Assembly: GCA_018365995.1 (NCBI GenBank)
Contig: JAGZIY010000012.1
Span: 1 to 64,000 of the forward strand
Reading direction: 5' to 3'
Length of the DNA stretch: 64,000 nt
Source of the DNA: Butyricicoccus pullicaecorum
GTDB lineage: Bacteria; Bacillota; Clostridia; Oscillospirales; Butyricicoccaceae
Within the stretch, counting starts at the first letter, position 1. Each line of letters starts with the position of its first letter. Positions 8,536 to 16,686 of the stretch are shown piece by piece. The translations under genes were made by a program, and so were the position numbers. A model generated the notes under the pieces. That model was not told the origin of the DNA. It did not search any database and saw nothing but the letters and a program-made list of their open reading frames with translations.

Positions 8536-8731
8536 GTCCCCCGCAATGCCGATGCCACCCATTAAAATAACCTGCACGACTGAGCAGGTGGGTTTCCTAT
8601 CCTGAACCTCTGTGCTTCCAACATCCGTTTTTGATTCACGGGAGGCCTGCACTCGGAACGGGAAAGTATTCGGAATCCCGAAAACAAAATGTGGGTTTAA
8701 AACGAGTTGCTGTCAAACATCACAGGGGGGA
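8536..8731 (-). ncRNA. ssrS: 6S RNA (SsrS) candidate
   Basis: 6S RNA binds the housekeeping RNA polymerase holoenzyme by imitating an open promoter. This stretch of about 195 nt has the expected size and ends. The 5' part, CCCCCTGTGATGTTTG, pairs with the 3' part, CGGCATTGCGGGGG, as a 13-bp closing stem with one bulged base. Both ends carry the GATGTT and GGCATC type sequences seen in 6S RNAs. An internal arm ACCTGC-TCAGTCGT-GCAGGT is also present. No ORF with a ribosome site lies inside, and a terminator follows. It starts only 30 nt after the DUF1292 stop codon, so it may have a promoter inside that gene or be processed from its transcript. A covariance search would decide. Confidence 0.7.
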
Positions 8732-8760
8732 TAAAACAATATATTCAGGAAATACGAGAA

Positions 8761-9045
8761 TTATTCTCCATCTTCCTCATACATTTCTTCCACGCGCTCC
8801 ATAACGATTGCAAAGATGCGGTCTGCTTCCTCATCATCCTCAACAGAAACGAGAACCTCCTCACCATCTTCCTCTACAACCTTCAGGATTACGACCTCGG
8901 CCTCCTCATCCACAGCAAGCTGTGCGGGAATGAACGCCATATACAGCTGTCCGTCTACTTCAACCGTATCAATATGCTCAAATTCAACTTCGTTGCCGTC
9001 CTCGTCTGTCAAGAGAACATAATTATTTGCCAGTTCTTCGCTCAT
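8761..9045 (-). CDS. DUF1292 family small acidic protein
   Basis: This is a 94-residue, strongly acidic cytosolic protein. The pattern VLLTDEDGNEVEFEHIDTVEVDGQLYMAFIP followed by alternating strands is typical of DUF1292, a Firmicutes family often placed near yrrK/yrrL or Fur-type genes; its function is not established. It has no membrane segment or cysteine. The ATG is preceded by GGAGG at about 8 nt. The gene stands alone, with 6S RNA immediately downstream on the same strand and the infC leader divergent. No clear -35/-10 pair was found in the upstream 240 bp, which otherwise hold nothing I can support. Confidence 0.85.
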   Translation of the reverse strand: MSEELANNYVLLTDEDGNEVEFEHIDTVEVDGQLYMAFIPAQLAVDEEAEVVILKVVEEDGEEVLVSVEDDEEADRIFAIVMERVEEMYEEDGE

Positions 9046-9294
9046 AAAGCATGAACCTCCATGTAGTAAAGTCTATGCCGCACGGCGGCTCTTGATTCCT
9101 GCTATCATCAGGATACTCGAAATTCAATAAATTTTCAATGGGTTTTCATGAAAAATTCATAAAATATTTATTGAGATTTCAAATCACAATGCTGTGAGCA
9201 TCTCAGCTCAGGATAATACTTTACGCCCGAAAGCACTCTCTTGTCAAGTAGAAGAAGCAGTTTTCTCATTTTAATATTTTTTTGTTCAAAACGC

Positions 9295-9323
9295 TTGACA
9301 AGGTGCCTGAATTGCCGTATACT
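9295..9323 (+). promoter_or_regulatory. Promoter of the infC-rpmI-rplT operon
   Basis: TTGACA (9295-9300) and TATACT (9318-9323) are separated by exactly 17 nt. It predicts a leader of about 200 nt before infC. Confidence 0.9.
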
Positions 9324-9329
9324 AAATCA

Positions 9330-9490
9330 GCAACAATAAAGCAAGATGTGTATTTTGCCATCTTCACCCGCCGCTTTCCGCAAACGGGTCCACATCGTTT
9401 CTTTCCTGCTGCACAGCTTTGCTTCTTTGCAGTTTTGTGCCACATCGCAGGCGTGGAATTATGTTTTGGACAGCGCGGCTGTCTTTTTTT
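9330..9490 (+). promoter_or_regulatory. infC operon leader with transcription attenuator
   Basis: The leader between the promoter and infC ends in a hairpin GACAGC-GCG-GCTGTC (9469-9483) followed by seven T residues, a textbook intrinsic terminator. It lies 40 nt before the infC ribosome site. In other Firmicutes the infC-rpmI-rplT leader is controlled by L20 or by attenuation, so the same logic is likely. An upstream stem CCCG/CGGG near 9370-9390 could join an alternative fold. I did not resolve the full antiterminator. Confidence 0.75.
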
Positions 9491-9529
9491 GTTAAATTTT
9501 CTGTTTTTATTCTAGGAGGTGCGTTCGCT

Positions 9530-10048
9530 ATTAGCAGCATGGAACATCAGATCAATGAAGACATCCGAGACAAAGAAGTCCGCCTGATCGCCGACGACGG
9601 TGAGCAGCTCGGCATCGTTTCCGCACAGAAGGCCTTGGAGATCGCCATTGAAAAGGGTATGGATCTCGTCAAGATTGCGCCCCAAGCACAGCCACCAGTC
9701 TGCCGTATTATGGACTATGGCAAGTTCCGTTTTGAGCAGGCGAAGCGCGAAAAGGAAGCGCGTAAAAATCAGCGCGTTGTCGAAATCAAGGAAATTCGTC
9801 TGACACCCGGCATTGATGTCAACGACTTAAACGTTAAGGTTGGGCACGCGCGTCGTTTCCTCAAGGGCGGCGACAAAGTTAAGGTTTCTGTTCGTTTCCG
9901 CGGACGTGAGGTTACCCATTCCTCCATCGGTCTGGAGCTGCTTCAGCGCTTTGCAGAACAGTGTACCGAGTTTGGCGTCATGGAAAAACAGCCGAAGCTG
10001 GAGGGACGTCATATGCACATGTTCCTTTCTCCTAAGAAAGAGAAATAA
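9530..10048 (+). CDS. infC: Translation initiation factor IF-3, probable ATT start
   Basis: IF-3 binds the 30S subunit, blocks early 50S joining and rejects wrong start codons. The protein (172 residues) begins INEDIRDKEVRLIADDGEQLGI a few residues after the start, as in the family, and ends with the C-terminal domain segment EKQPKLEGRHMHMFLSPK. AGGAGGT lies 10 nt before the codons ATT AGC AGC ATG. An ATT start is the rule for infC because IF-3 represses its own non-AUG start, so 9530 is chosen over the ATG at 9539, which is 19 nt from the ribosome site. The longer in-frame extension upstream passes through the attenuator and is not coding. It heads the infC-rpmI-rplT operon. Confidence 0.96.
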   Translation: MSSMEHQINEDIRDKEVRLIADDGEQLGIVSAQKALEIAIEKGMDLVKIAPQAQPPVCRIMDYGKFRFEQAKREKEARKNQRVVEIKEIRLTPGIDVNDLNVKVGHARRFLKGGDKVKVSVRFRGREVTHSSIGLELLQRFAEQCTEFGVMEKQPKLEGRHMHMFLSPKKEK

Positions 10049-10110
10049 AAAACCTTACAAGCTGCATCAGTTATTATTTGGATGCGACACATAGAGAGGA
10101 GTAAACTAAA

Positions 10111-10308
10111 ATGCCTAAGATCAAAACGCACAGCGGTGCAAAGAAGAGATTCAAGGTTTCCAAGAGCGGCAAGATCAAGCGCGCTCATGTTGGCCGCCGC
10201 CACATTCTCACCAAGAAGAATACCAAGCGCCTGCGTCACCTCCGTAAGGAAGGCTTTGCAGACAAGACGAACGTAGCAGAAGTAAAGCGCCTGCTACCTT
10301 ACGCGTAA
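10111..10308 (+). CDS. rpmI: 50S ribosomal protein L35
   Basis: This 65-residue basic protein begins [16 protein letters not shown], the conserved L35 start, and carries [18 protein letters not shown]. Length and charge are normal for the large-subunit protein L35. GAGAGGAG lies before the ATG. It is the middle gene of the infC-rpmI-rplT operon, 62 nt after infC and 37 nt before rplT, and should be co-regulated with them through the leader. Confidence 0.98.
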   Translation: MPKIKTHSGAKKRFKVSKSGKIKRAHVGRRHILTKKNTKRLRHLRKEGFADKTNVAEVKRLLPYA

Positions 10309-10345
10309 TTTCTTTTTATCAGAGATTTAAGGAGGCTAACATAAC

Positions 10346-10699
10346 ATGGCAAGAGTTAAGGGCGCGATGATGTCGCGCAAAAGAAGAAAGAAGATTCTGA
10401 AGCGTGCGAAGGGCTACTTCGGCGCAAAATCCACTCATTTTAGAACTGCCAATCAGGCGGTTATGAAGTCCCTCAAGTATGCTTATATTGGTCGTAAGCA
10501 GAAGAAGCGTGATTTCCGCCGTCTGTGGATTACCCGTATTTCTGCGGCTTGCAAGGCTTGTGACATCAATTACAGCCGTTTCATGAACGGTCTGAAGAAG
10601 TCTGGCATTGAAATCAACCGCAAGATGCTGTCTGAACTGGCAATCAACGACAATGCTGCATTCTGCGCACTTGTTGAGAAAGCTAAGGCTGCTCTTTAA
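10346..10699 (+). CDS. rplT: 50S ribosomal protein L20
   Basis: L20 binds 23S rRNA early in 50S assembly and in several Firmicutes represses its own operon through the infC leader. The 117-residue sequence shows the family pattern: [28 protein letters not shown], a basic N-terminal extension, then [16 protein letters not shown] and a C-terminal domain ending EKAKAAL. GGAGG precedes the ATG. It is the last gene of the operon and is followed by a terminator. Confidence 0.98.
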   Translation: MARVKGAMMSRKRRKKILKRAKGYFGAKSTHFRTANQAVMKSLKYAYIGRKQKKRDFRRLWITRISAACKACDINYSRFMNGLKKSGIEINRKMLSELAINDNAAFCALVEKAKAAL

Positions 10700-10713
10700 T
10701 TTCAAGCTTATCC

Positions 10714-10740
10714 AAAGAGGACACTACATGTGTCCTCTTT
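10714..10740 (+). terminator. Terminator of the infC-rpmI-rplT operon
   Basis: AAAGAGGACAC pairs with GTGTCCTCTTT around a 5-nt loop just behind rplT. The T run is short. Confidence 0.75.
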
Positions 10741-10768
10741 CGTTATCTTGCAGTTTCTATCCCCAAAC

Positions 10769-10802
10769 AAAAACAGCACCGCTTACGCGATGCTGTTTTT
10801 TG
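10769..10802 (-). terminator. Terminator between rplT and the ABC transporter operon
   Basis: AAAACAGCA and TGCTGTTTT close a 12-nt loop, with A and T runs on both sides. It lies 3 nt beyond the permease stop, so it mainly serves the leftward operon but can act in both directions. Confidence 0.8.
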
Positions 10803-10804
10803 CT

Positions 10805-11599
10805 TTATTCCAGATTCAATTTATTTTTTAGAACATAATTTGTTATGAAATAAAATATTGCACCCTGTACTGCTGAAATTGCAATGCCAATCCACATAAA
10901 TTCATGTACATTGCTAATTCCCGAATTAAAGATTGCGCCAAATATAAAATCTGTGACACCCGGTGCATTCATCGTCACATTTGTCAGCACAGCACCAATA
11001 AAAGTGAGCACTGTATTGATTGCAATATACCATACAATCGACATTGCCACACGATGTTGATTTGACAGATGTCCCAACGCGATTGCCAAATAAATTTGAC
11101 AGATGGACGCCGAAATATCCACTAACATTCCAATCAATATTTCAAACAGGAATAATATGCTATCTCCATCTATATAGGTCAAAATTTCTCTTAGCTCCGC
11201 AAAGAAATCAGGTCCGACAAACGTACCTGCACCTAAAATCAATACCGATGTAATCCCAACGATTCCAGATAAGATACACATGAGACTTGCCCCCAATAGT
11301 TTTGAGCACGTCAACTGCCATGTCGGTACCGGCAAGGTAAACATCAAATAACCTTCCTGACCAAGTAAGCCTTTATAAAAGCGCTGTACAATGATGATAA
11401 GGGTCATCACAGCGACACTCACACACAAGGCAGTATACAGCATAATCGCAGTGACCTGCGCCCAGCCATCTACGTTTATTTCAGCAGATGTCCCCATCAT
11501 AACAGCATTGATTGCCGCAACAATCAATATCGCACCATAAAGCGGCAGCAACCCTTTCGAGAGCGATTTCAGCTCATACTTCATCAATTTTCCAAACAT
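10805..11599 (-). CDS. ABC-2 type transporter permease subunit
   Basis: This 264-residue integral membrane protein shows about six hydrophobic segments, starting with LLPLYGAILIVAAINAVMMG and ending with AISAVQGAIFYFITNYVL. The mid-region motif EGYLMFTLPVPTWQLTCSKLLGA is typical of ABC-2 permeases linked to GntR/YtrA operons. Its ATG shares one base with the stop codon of the ATP-binding gene, so the two are coupled and should form one exporter. The substrate cannot be read from sequence; related Firmicutes systems answer cell-envelope antibiotics. It is the last gene of a three-gene operon. Confidence 0.85.
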   Translation of the reverse strand: MFGKLMKYELKSLSKGLLPLYGAILIVAAINAVMMGTSAEINVDGWAQVTAIMLYTALCVSVAVMTLIIIVQRFYKGLLGQEGYLMFTLPVPTWQLTCSKLLGASLMCILSGIVGITSVLILGAGTFVGPDFFAELREILTYIDGDSILFLFEILIGMLVDISASICQIYLAIALGHLSNQHRVAMSIVWYIAINTVLTFIGAVLTNVTMNAPGVTDFIFGAIFNSGISNVHEFMWIGIAISAVQGAIFYFITNYVLKNKLNLE

Positions 11600-12369
11600 T
11601 AAAAATCTCCCCCTTGATAAGGTACTGCACGAAACACTTCGCGGAACAGCTGATCGACAGACTTTCCTTCTGTTTCGCGGATATGATCGACCGTATCATG
11701 CCTTGCAATCTGCCCATTTTGAAGAAACACAACCTCATCGAGCACGCGTTCGATATCTGAAATCAAATGTGTAGAGATCATGACCGTACCGTTTTCATTA
11801 TAGTTCGTCAAAATCGTATCCAGAATAAAGTCACGCGCTGCTGGGTCAACGCCAGCAATTGGTTCATCAAGTAAATACAGCTGTGCCTTTCGGCTCATCA
11901 CAAGTACCAGCTGCACCTTTTCCTTTGTGCCCTTGGACATGGACTTGATCCGGTCAAGCGGTCGGATATTCAGTGCAGAAAACATTTCTGCAGCCTTTTG
12001 GCGATCAAAATCCGCATAGAAATCGCTGAATAGATCCATGAGATCTACGGTTTTCATCCAATCTGCAAAATACATCCGATCTGGCAGATAACTGATAATC
12101 GACTTTGTCTCTACGCCGGGCGCATATCCATTGACAAGCAGGATCCCTTCATTCGGTCGCAGCAGACCATTCAAGAGCTTGATAAAGGTTGTCTTACCGG
12201 AACCATTCGGTCCCAAAAGCCCCACAATTTTTCCACGCCCAATATTGAGGTCAATATGATCCAGCGCACGCTTTGCCCCATAGGACTTGCTGAGCCCCTG
12301 TACACGAATCAGCATATCATCTTGTTTTTTTTCTGTTGCCATAAAATCGTTTCGGATTTCTTCCATCAT
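11599..12369 (-). CDS. ABC transporter ATP-binding protein
   Basis: This 256-residue ATPase has Walker A GPNGSGKTT near residue 55, a signature-region SMSKGTKEKVQL (a variant of LSGGQ) near 145 and Walker B LYLLDEP near 165. The H-loop lies in MISTHLISDIE. The start overlaps the regulator stop by 4 nt (ATGA), and the permease ATG overlaps its own stop. The degenerate signature SKGTKEK is usual in YtrB/BcrA-like exporters. With the downstream permease it should form an ABC exporter of unknown substrate. Confidence 0.92.
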   Translation of the reverse strand: MMEEIRNDFMATEKKQDDMLIRVQGLSKSYGAKRALDHIDLNIGRGKIVGLLGPNGSGKTTFIKLLNGLLRPNEGILLVNGYAPGVETKSIISYLPDRMYFADWMKTVDLMDLFSDFYADFDRQKAAEMFSALNIRPLDRIKSMSKGTKEKVQLVLVMSRKAQLYLLDEPIAGVDPAARDFILDTILTNYNENGTVMISTHLISDIERVLDEVVFLQNGQIARHDTVDHIRETEGKSVDQLFREVFRAVPYQGGDF

Positions 12370-12734
12370 TGATTCCCCCTTTTGCGGTTTCTCAGCATTT
12401 CAGCAGCCTCCAACTCTGTATAACCGATTGTTGCCATTCCTGTTACGTAGAGCTCCATCTTTTCCTCAGCTAAGCAGTGTCGCACATTATCCACTGAATC
12501 TGCATCCTCTGTTACTGTACGTCCTGCGGTACGGTTTGTTGTGACCAGTCCGTCCTGTTCCAACTGTGCCAATGCACGCTGCATGGTGTTGGGATTAACT
12601 TTTGCTTCCGCAGCAAGTTCACGAACCGATGGCATCCGCGCTCCCAATGGATAAATACCGGATACAATGCGTTGTGTCAACTGCTCAGTTAGCTGTGTCC
12701 AGATCGGGCGGTCGTCTGTCAATTTCCATTGCAT
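12366..12734 (-). CDS. GntR family transcriptional regulator, YtrA type
   Basis: This 122-residue regulator contains only the winged helix-turn-helix of GntR (PIWTQLTEQLTQRIVSGIYPLGARMPSVRELAAEAKVNPNTMQRALAQLEQDGLV) and a short helical tail of about 45 residues. That build is typical of the YtrA subfamily, in which the tail dimerises and no large ligand domain exists. The ATG at 12734 is chosen because GAGAGG lies 6 nt before it; a TTG two codons upstream sits too close. It heads the operon with the ABC exporter. A palindromic operator sits at the transcription start of its promoter, so autorepression is likely. Confidence 0.92.
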   Translation of the reverse strand: MQWKLTDDRPIWTQLTEQLTQRIVSGIYPLGARMPSVRELAAEAKVNPNTMQRALAQLEQDGLVTTNRTAGRTVTEDADSVDNVRHCLAEEKMELYVTGMATIGYTELEAAEMLRNRKRGNQ

Positions 12735-12764
12735 GGTCAACCTCTCCTCCAGTCATTGTATTTA

Positions 12765-12813
12765 TGTATTATTAACTTAATACAAGTATACATTTGCCTT
12801 CAGATTTTGTCAA
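12765..12813 (-). promoter_or_regulatory. Promoter and palindromic operator of the GntR-ABC operon
   Basis: On the minus strand a perfect TTGACA (12808-12813) and TATACT (12785-12790) are 17 nt apart. Immediately downstream is the perfect inverted repeat TGTATTA-6 nt-TAATACA (12765-12784), covering the likely start site. YtrA-type repressors bind such short AT-rich palindromes, so this is the probable operator of the first gene. Confidence 0.8.
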
Positions 12814-12963
12814 GCATTTTTTTGAAGAATAAGTTATCCTGCTTAGGAGCCCAATCTACTGCTATATAGTGTTTTCATCAGAAAGATGATATAATAATTA
12901 TAAAAGCTGTTATATCTCAAAACAAAGAATACAAATACATATCAACAAACGAGGGTGTTTATC

Positions 12964-13701
12964 ATGCAAAAAGATAACCTCATACTTCGCAAGCTATATG
13001 AAGATGTAAAACTTTCTGCTATGGAACGTGAAGTGTTAGATTACATCATCAACAATCTGGATGAGGCCATGCAGATTGGTGTACGCGGTGTTGCGCAAAA
13101 ACGATATACATCTTCTACCACTGTCATTCGTCTGTCCAAAAAATTAAATTATGACGGTTTTCGGGAGATGATTTATTCATTCAAAAATATACTTTCTCCA
13201 TCAGCAGCACATTGCCCAGATGAACTGCACGATAAAATTCACTTCTACCCTGATACAGATAAACTGAACCAATTTTTTGATGTATTAGATCGTAAAGGAT
13301 TTATCTGTATCAATGGACAAGGATATTCTCGGCTGATTGGTGAATATCTGGCAAATAAACTCATCAGCAGTGCCTGTACTGCAATCCTACAAGATAGTTT
13401 GGAAGCAGAAACAATTATCCGAAATTTTAAGCACAAACTTGACGCAATGATTATCATATCAAAATCCGGTAACAATCTTTTCGCGCTTGCAGCTGCCAAG
13501 CAATGCCAAGAAGCCAAAATCCCGACGATCCTATTTACCGGAAATCCAAATTGTGAATTGAAAAAAAATTGTGATACTGTATTCATCATAAAGGATAATC
13601 ACCCGTTTGATATTGAAAATGTACAGTCAAACTATTTCTTTGGCTACTGTATTTTGACATTTGAAGAACTTTTTGATCTCTATTATAATCGTTTCAAATG
13701 A
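12964..13701 (+). CDS. MurR/RpiR family transcriptional regulator
   Basis: This 245-residue protein has an N-terminal RpiR helix-turn-helix (residues 1-75, with IGVRGVAQKRYTSSTTVIRLSKKLNYDGFREMIYSFK) and a C-terminal SIS sugar-phosphate domain (about 105-240, with FICINGQGYSRLIGEYLANKLI and AMIIISKSGNN). Such proteins sense phosphosugars. The ATG at 12964 is chosen because GAGGGTG lies before it. The gene faces the ChbG-EIICB-GH4 operon tail to tail with a shared terminator, and is its likely regulator. A weak TATAAT at 12890 may belong to its promoter. Confidence 0.9.
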   Translation: MQKDNLILRKLYEDVKLSAMEREVLDYIINNLDEAMQIGVRGVAQKRYTSSTTVIRLSKKLNYDGFREMIYSFKNILSPSAAHCPDELHDKIHFYPDTDKLNQFFDVLDRKGFICINGQGYSRLIGEYLANKLISSACTAILQDSLEAETIIRNFKHKLDAMIIISKSGNNLFALAAAKQCQEAKIPTILFTGNPNCELKKNCDTVFIIKDNHPFDIENVQSNYFFGYCILTFEELFDLYYNRFK

Positions 13702-13755
13702 GGCACCACTTGTTTTACACGCACATTCTATGGGTACTTCCAAGTCTGTAACAGC

Positions 13756-13789
13756 AAAAAAATCCGAGGTTTCTACCCTCGGATTTTTT
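13756..13789. terminator. Bidirectional terminator between the RpiR gene and the sugar operon
   Basis: ATCCGAGG pairs with CCTCGGAT around a short loop. Seven A residues lie to the left and six T residues to the right, so it can serve both converging units. Confidence 0.85.
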
Positions 13790-13896
13790 GATTTGTACTT
13801 CATTTCTCTGTCTGCTAAACACAAACCCATTAACAGAATCAGTTTTTAATCACATTTCATTTTTACAACCGCTTTATACAGCTGCAATTCCATCTT

Positions 13897-15225
13897 TTAC
13901 TTCAACTCATTCCAATAGCCCCTATTTGCCTCAATCAATTCGTCCAAAACCGCTTTACCCACTGCATAAGAGGGGACAGTACGATTGAGTAAGATTGCCT
14001 GCAACGCCGTTTGATAAGAGCCTGTCAATGCCGCTTCCACAGCCAGTTTTTCATATCCTTTCTGTGCTTCCATCAAGGATTTATGAAATTGTGGAATGTA
14101 ACCTACCGCAACCGGCTCGATTCCATCTGCACCTACATAGCAAGGAACCTCTACCACGGCATCATGGTTAAAGTTTCCGATTGCTCCACGGTTCATTGTA
14201 TTTATCACAAAGCGTTCATGTGTATTATTGATGATTGCATTTGCAATATTGACAATGTAGTTTCCATGCACACCTGTGCAAAGTGTACTATTCTTTGTTG
14301 TTCCGTCCGCAATACAGCGTTCACAATCATCAAAAACAACCTTTTCACGCACATCTAGAACATAATTTGCACGGGTATAGTGAACATCCATCTGCTCGAC
14401 AATTTCATTATGGAAATAGTAATAAGACATATAAACCAACGGGAAGAACTGAGGATATGCTGCAAATCCTTCCATTGCATGCTGATACATCTCTGTCCAA
14501 TAATTATCATGCTTATTTTCTGCCTCAGAATTTACCAACTTGATATCTTCCCCAGCAAGGACACGCTCACGCAGTGCAGGCAACAGATCCTGTCCATCTT
14601 TATCATAGATATTGGTAAACCAGCCAAAATGATTGAGTCCAAAATACTTAAACGTCAATTCCTCATGCGGAATTTTCAAGAAGTCTGCAATTGTTTCTTC
14701 CTGAGAAATCGGCATATCGCAGATACATAGTGCCTTCGCATCGGGATATGTCCGATAAATCGCCTCTGAAATCATCGCCTCTGGATTGCTGTAATTTAGA
14801 ATCCATGCATCTGGGCACAGTTCCTGTGCCTTTCCAACAATGTCCAAGATTGCAGGAATACAACGCAATGCGAACGAAAATCCACCCAATCCACAAGTTT
14901 CCTGTCCTAACAAACCATGTCGCAATGGAATTTTTTCATCCTTTTCTCGCTGCTGATTACAGCCCGGGCGAATCTGCACAAACAGGAAATTGGCATTTTG
15001 AAACGCTTCTTCTATATTTGTGGTATAAGATACTTGCACATCACCAGCATGCTCTCTTGCATATAACTGACAGAATTTTCCCGTTCTTGCTGCCCGATCT
15101 GCATCGATATCATAAAGTGAAATTTCATTCAGCTTCAAATCTTCTTTTCGTGCAAGTAAAACCGCTACAATTGCTGGGGTGTAAGACGAACCTGATCCAA
15201 CAATCACAAATTTATTCTTCCTCAT
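13897..15225 (-). CDS. GH4 family 6-phospho-glycosidase, alpha-type signature
   Basis: Family 4 glycosidases cleave phosphorylated disaccharides by an NAD and metal dependent redox mechanism. The 442-residue protein has the NAD-binding loop IVGSGSSYTPAIV at residues 8-20. Its class motif is C169-D170-M171-P172, and the metal-binding His is H199 in GLNHFGW. In characterised GH4 enzymes the CDMP signature marks 6-phospho-alpha-glucosidases (MalH, GlvA), whereas CNVP marks the beta-type. It is the last gene behind a Glc-family EIICB and a ChbG-like deacetylase. Its substrate should therefore be a disaccharide phosphorylated by that PTS. The mixed clues (alpha signature, deacetylase partner) leave the exact sugar open. 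Confidence 0.92.
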   Translation of the reverse strand: MRKNKFVIVGSGSSYTPAIVAVLLARKEDLKLNEISLYDIDADRAARTGKFCQLYAREHAGDVQVSYTTNIEEAFQNANFLFVQIRPGCNQQREKDEKIPLRHGLLGQETCGLGGFSFALRCIPAILDIVGKAQELCPDAWILNYSNPEAMISEAIYRTYPDAKALCICDMPISQEETIADFLKIPHEELTFKYFGLNHFGWFTNIYDKDGQDLLPALRERVLAGEDIKLVNSEAENKHDNYWTEMYQHAMEGFAAYPQFFPLVYMSYYYFHNEIVEQMDVHYTRANYVLDVREKVVFDDCERCIADGTTKNSTLCTGVHGNYIVNIANAIINNTHERFVINTMNRGAIGNFNHDAVVEVPCYVGADGIEPVAVGYIPQFHKSLMEAQKGYEKLAVEAALTGSYQTALQAILLNRTVPSYAVGKAVLDELIEANRGYWNELK

Positions 15226-15255
15226 ATAAATCCTCCCAAAATCAATACAATACTA

Positions 15256-16674
15256 TCATATAATCTGATTTATCTCATTCATAATATAACGCACTTCTGA
15301 ACCAATAATAATCTGAATACTGGTGTCCGATAGCTTCACGATACCACGTACACCCATCTGCTTGATTTTTTCCAAATTTAGAAGAGAAGGCTCCTTCACC
15401 TCAACACGCAGTCGAGTCATACAATTTCCTATCGTTTCAATATTAGATGCTCCGCCCAAATTTTCAAGGATTTTCTTTGCCATATAAGCATAATTCTTAT
15501 TTGACAAAGTTGCATTTTTTTCTTCTTCTGTCACTTCTTCTGTATCCACAAAATCATCTTCTCGCCCCAGTGTCTTGAGGTTATATTTTGTAATCAGAAA
15601 ACGGAAAGTTATAAAATACAATACAAAAAATACAATCCCCACAGGGATAATCAAAATTACATTGCTGCCAAGTCCCCAATTGAGTGTGAGATCAATGATA
15701 TTACCCCCAGAAGAGAATCCAATACGAATACCCAAAAGATAACAAACGGCACCAGCAAGACCTGTGTAAAACGCATGTACAACATACAACTGCGGTGCAA
15801 CAAACATAAAGGAGAACTCAAGCGGCTCTGTGATTCCTGTAATAAACGATGTAATTGCAGCTGAACTCATAAGCCCCTTTACTTCATTTTTACGTTTCTT
15901 TGCACATTGATACATCGCCAGCGCTGCTCCCGGCAAACCGAACATCATAACTACAAAGAACATGGACAGGAAAAGACCCGCAGATGGATCACCTGCCAGA
16001 AAACGTGTCATTTCACCCGTTACCACATCTCCAGACGATGTCGTGTAGGAACCGAGGTTAAAATAAATATAGGAGTTAAATACATGGTGCAGACCAACTG
16101 GGATCAAGAGACGATTCAGGAATCCAAAAATAAATACGCCGATCGTACCAAGACTTGCAATGCCCACAGCAAATACATCCAGCGCATTTTGAATCGATGG
16201 CCAAATAAAGCTCAGCAGATAACCAAGAACAACTGTAAAAACTGGTGCAAGCGTAATGACGAACTTCTCTCCTGTAAAAAAATCAAAAATTTTAGGCGTT
16301 TTCCATTCCTTGCTCTGATTGAAAATCCATGCAGTAAAACAACCCACAATGATACCTGCAAAGATGCCCATATTAATAGATTCATCCAGAGAGAGTAGTG
16401 TAGATTTTAAGACCAGAATAGATAGAAAGCTGGCAACAATTGGGGAAATTTTATCCTTTGCCTTGGCAAATGCAACGACTGCGCCAAATGCAAATAAAAT
16501 ATCCATATTACCAAATACAATATCTCCAGCAGCCTTCAGGAGCGGAAGATTGAGCATATCTGGTGATGCGATACGGGACAAAATTCCTGCAATTGGCATT
16601 GCTGTAACAGGAACCAGCATTGACCGACCCAGCTGTGCTAATTTTTTATTGAACTTGTTAAATATACTTTTCAT
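15256..16674 (-). CDS. PTS transporter subunit EIICB, glucose superfamily
   Basis: This 472-residue protein imports and phosphorylates a sugar. The EIIC domain (about 1-370) has ten or so hydrophobic segments and the conserved stretches GFLNRLLIPVGLHHVFNS and SFITGITEPLEFSFMF. The EIIB domain (about 395-472) has the phosphorylated Cys418 in IGNCMTRLRV. There is no EIIA domain, so a EIIA from elsewhere must supply phosphate. The EIIC resembles GlcNAc-type (NagE) and alpha-glucoside-type members; sequence alone does not separate them. It sits between the deacetylase (12 nt upstream) and the GH4 enzyme (30 nt downstream). Confidence 0.93.
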   Translation of the reverse strand: MKSIFNKFNKKLAQLGRSMLVPVTAMPIAGILSRIASPDMLNLPLLKAAGDIVFGNMDILFAFGAVVAFAKAKDKISPIVASFLSILVLKSTLLSLDESINMGIFAGIIVGCFTAWIFNQSKEWKTPKIFDFFTGEKFVITLAPVFTVVLGYLLSFIWPSIQNALDVFAVGIASLGTIGVFIFGFLNRLLIPVGLHHVFNSYIYFNLGSYTTSSGDVVTGEMTRFLAGDPSAGLFLSMFFVVMMFGLPGAALAMYQCAKKRKNEVKGLMSSAAITSFITGITEPLEFSFMFVAPQLYVVHAFYTGLAGAVCYLLGIRIGFSSGGNIIDLTLNWGLGSNVILIIPVGIVFFVLYFITFRFLITKYNLKTLGREDDFVDTEEVTEEEKNATLSNKNYAYMAKKILENLGGASNIETIGNCMTRLRVEVKEPSLLNLEKIKQMGVRGIVKLSDTSIQIIIGSEVRYIMNEINQII

Positions 16675-16686
16675 ATCCCATTCTCC

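Noticed and set aside
9419..9529. Upstream in-frame extension of infC starting with an ATG at 9419
   Set aside because: It runs through the attenuator hairpin and T run and has no ribosome site; the ATT start with AGGAGG fits the family.
12890..12902. Palindrome TATAATAATTATA before the RpiR gene as operator
   Set aside because: Pure AT palindromes are frequent in AT-rich leaders and no second copy was seen; it overlaps a weak -10.
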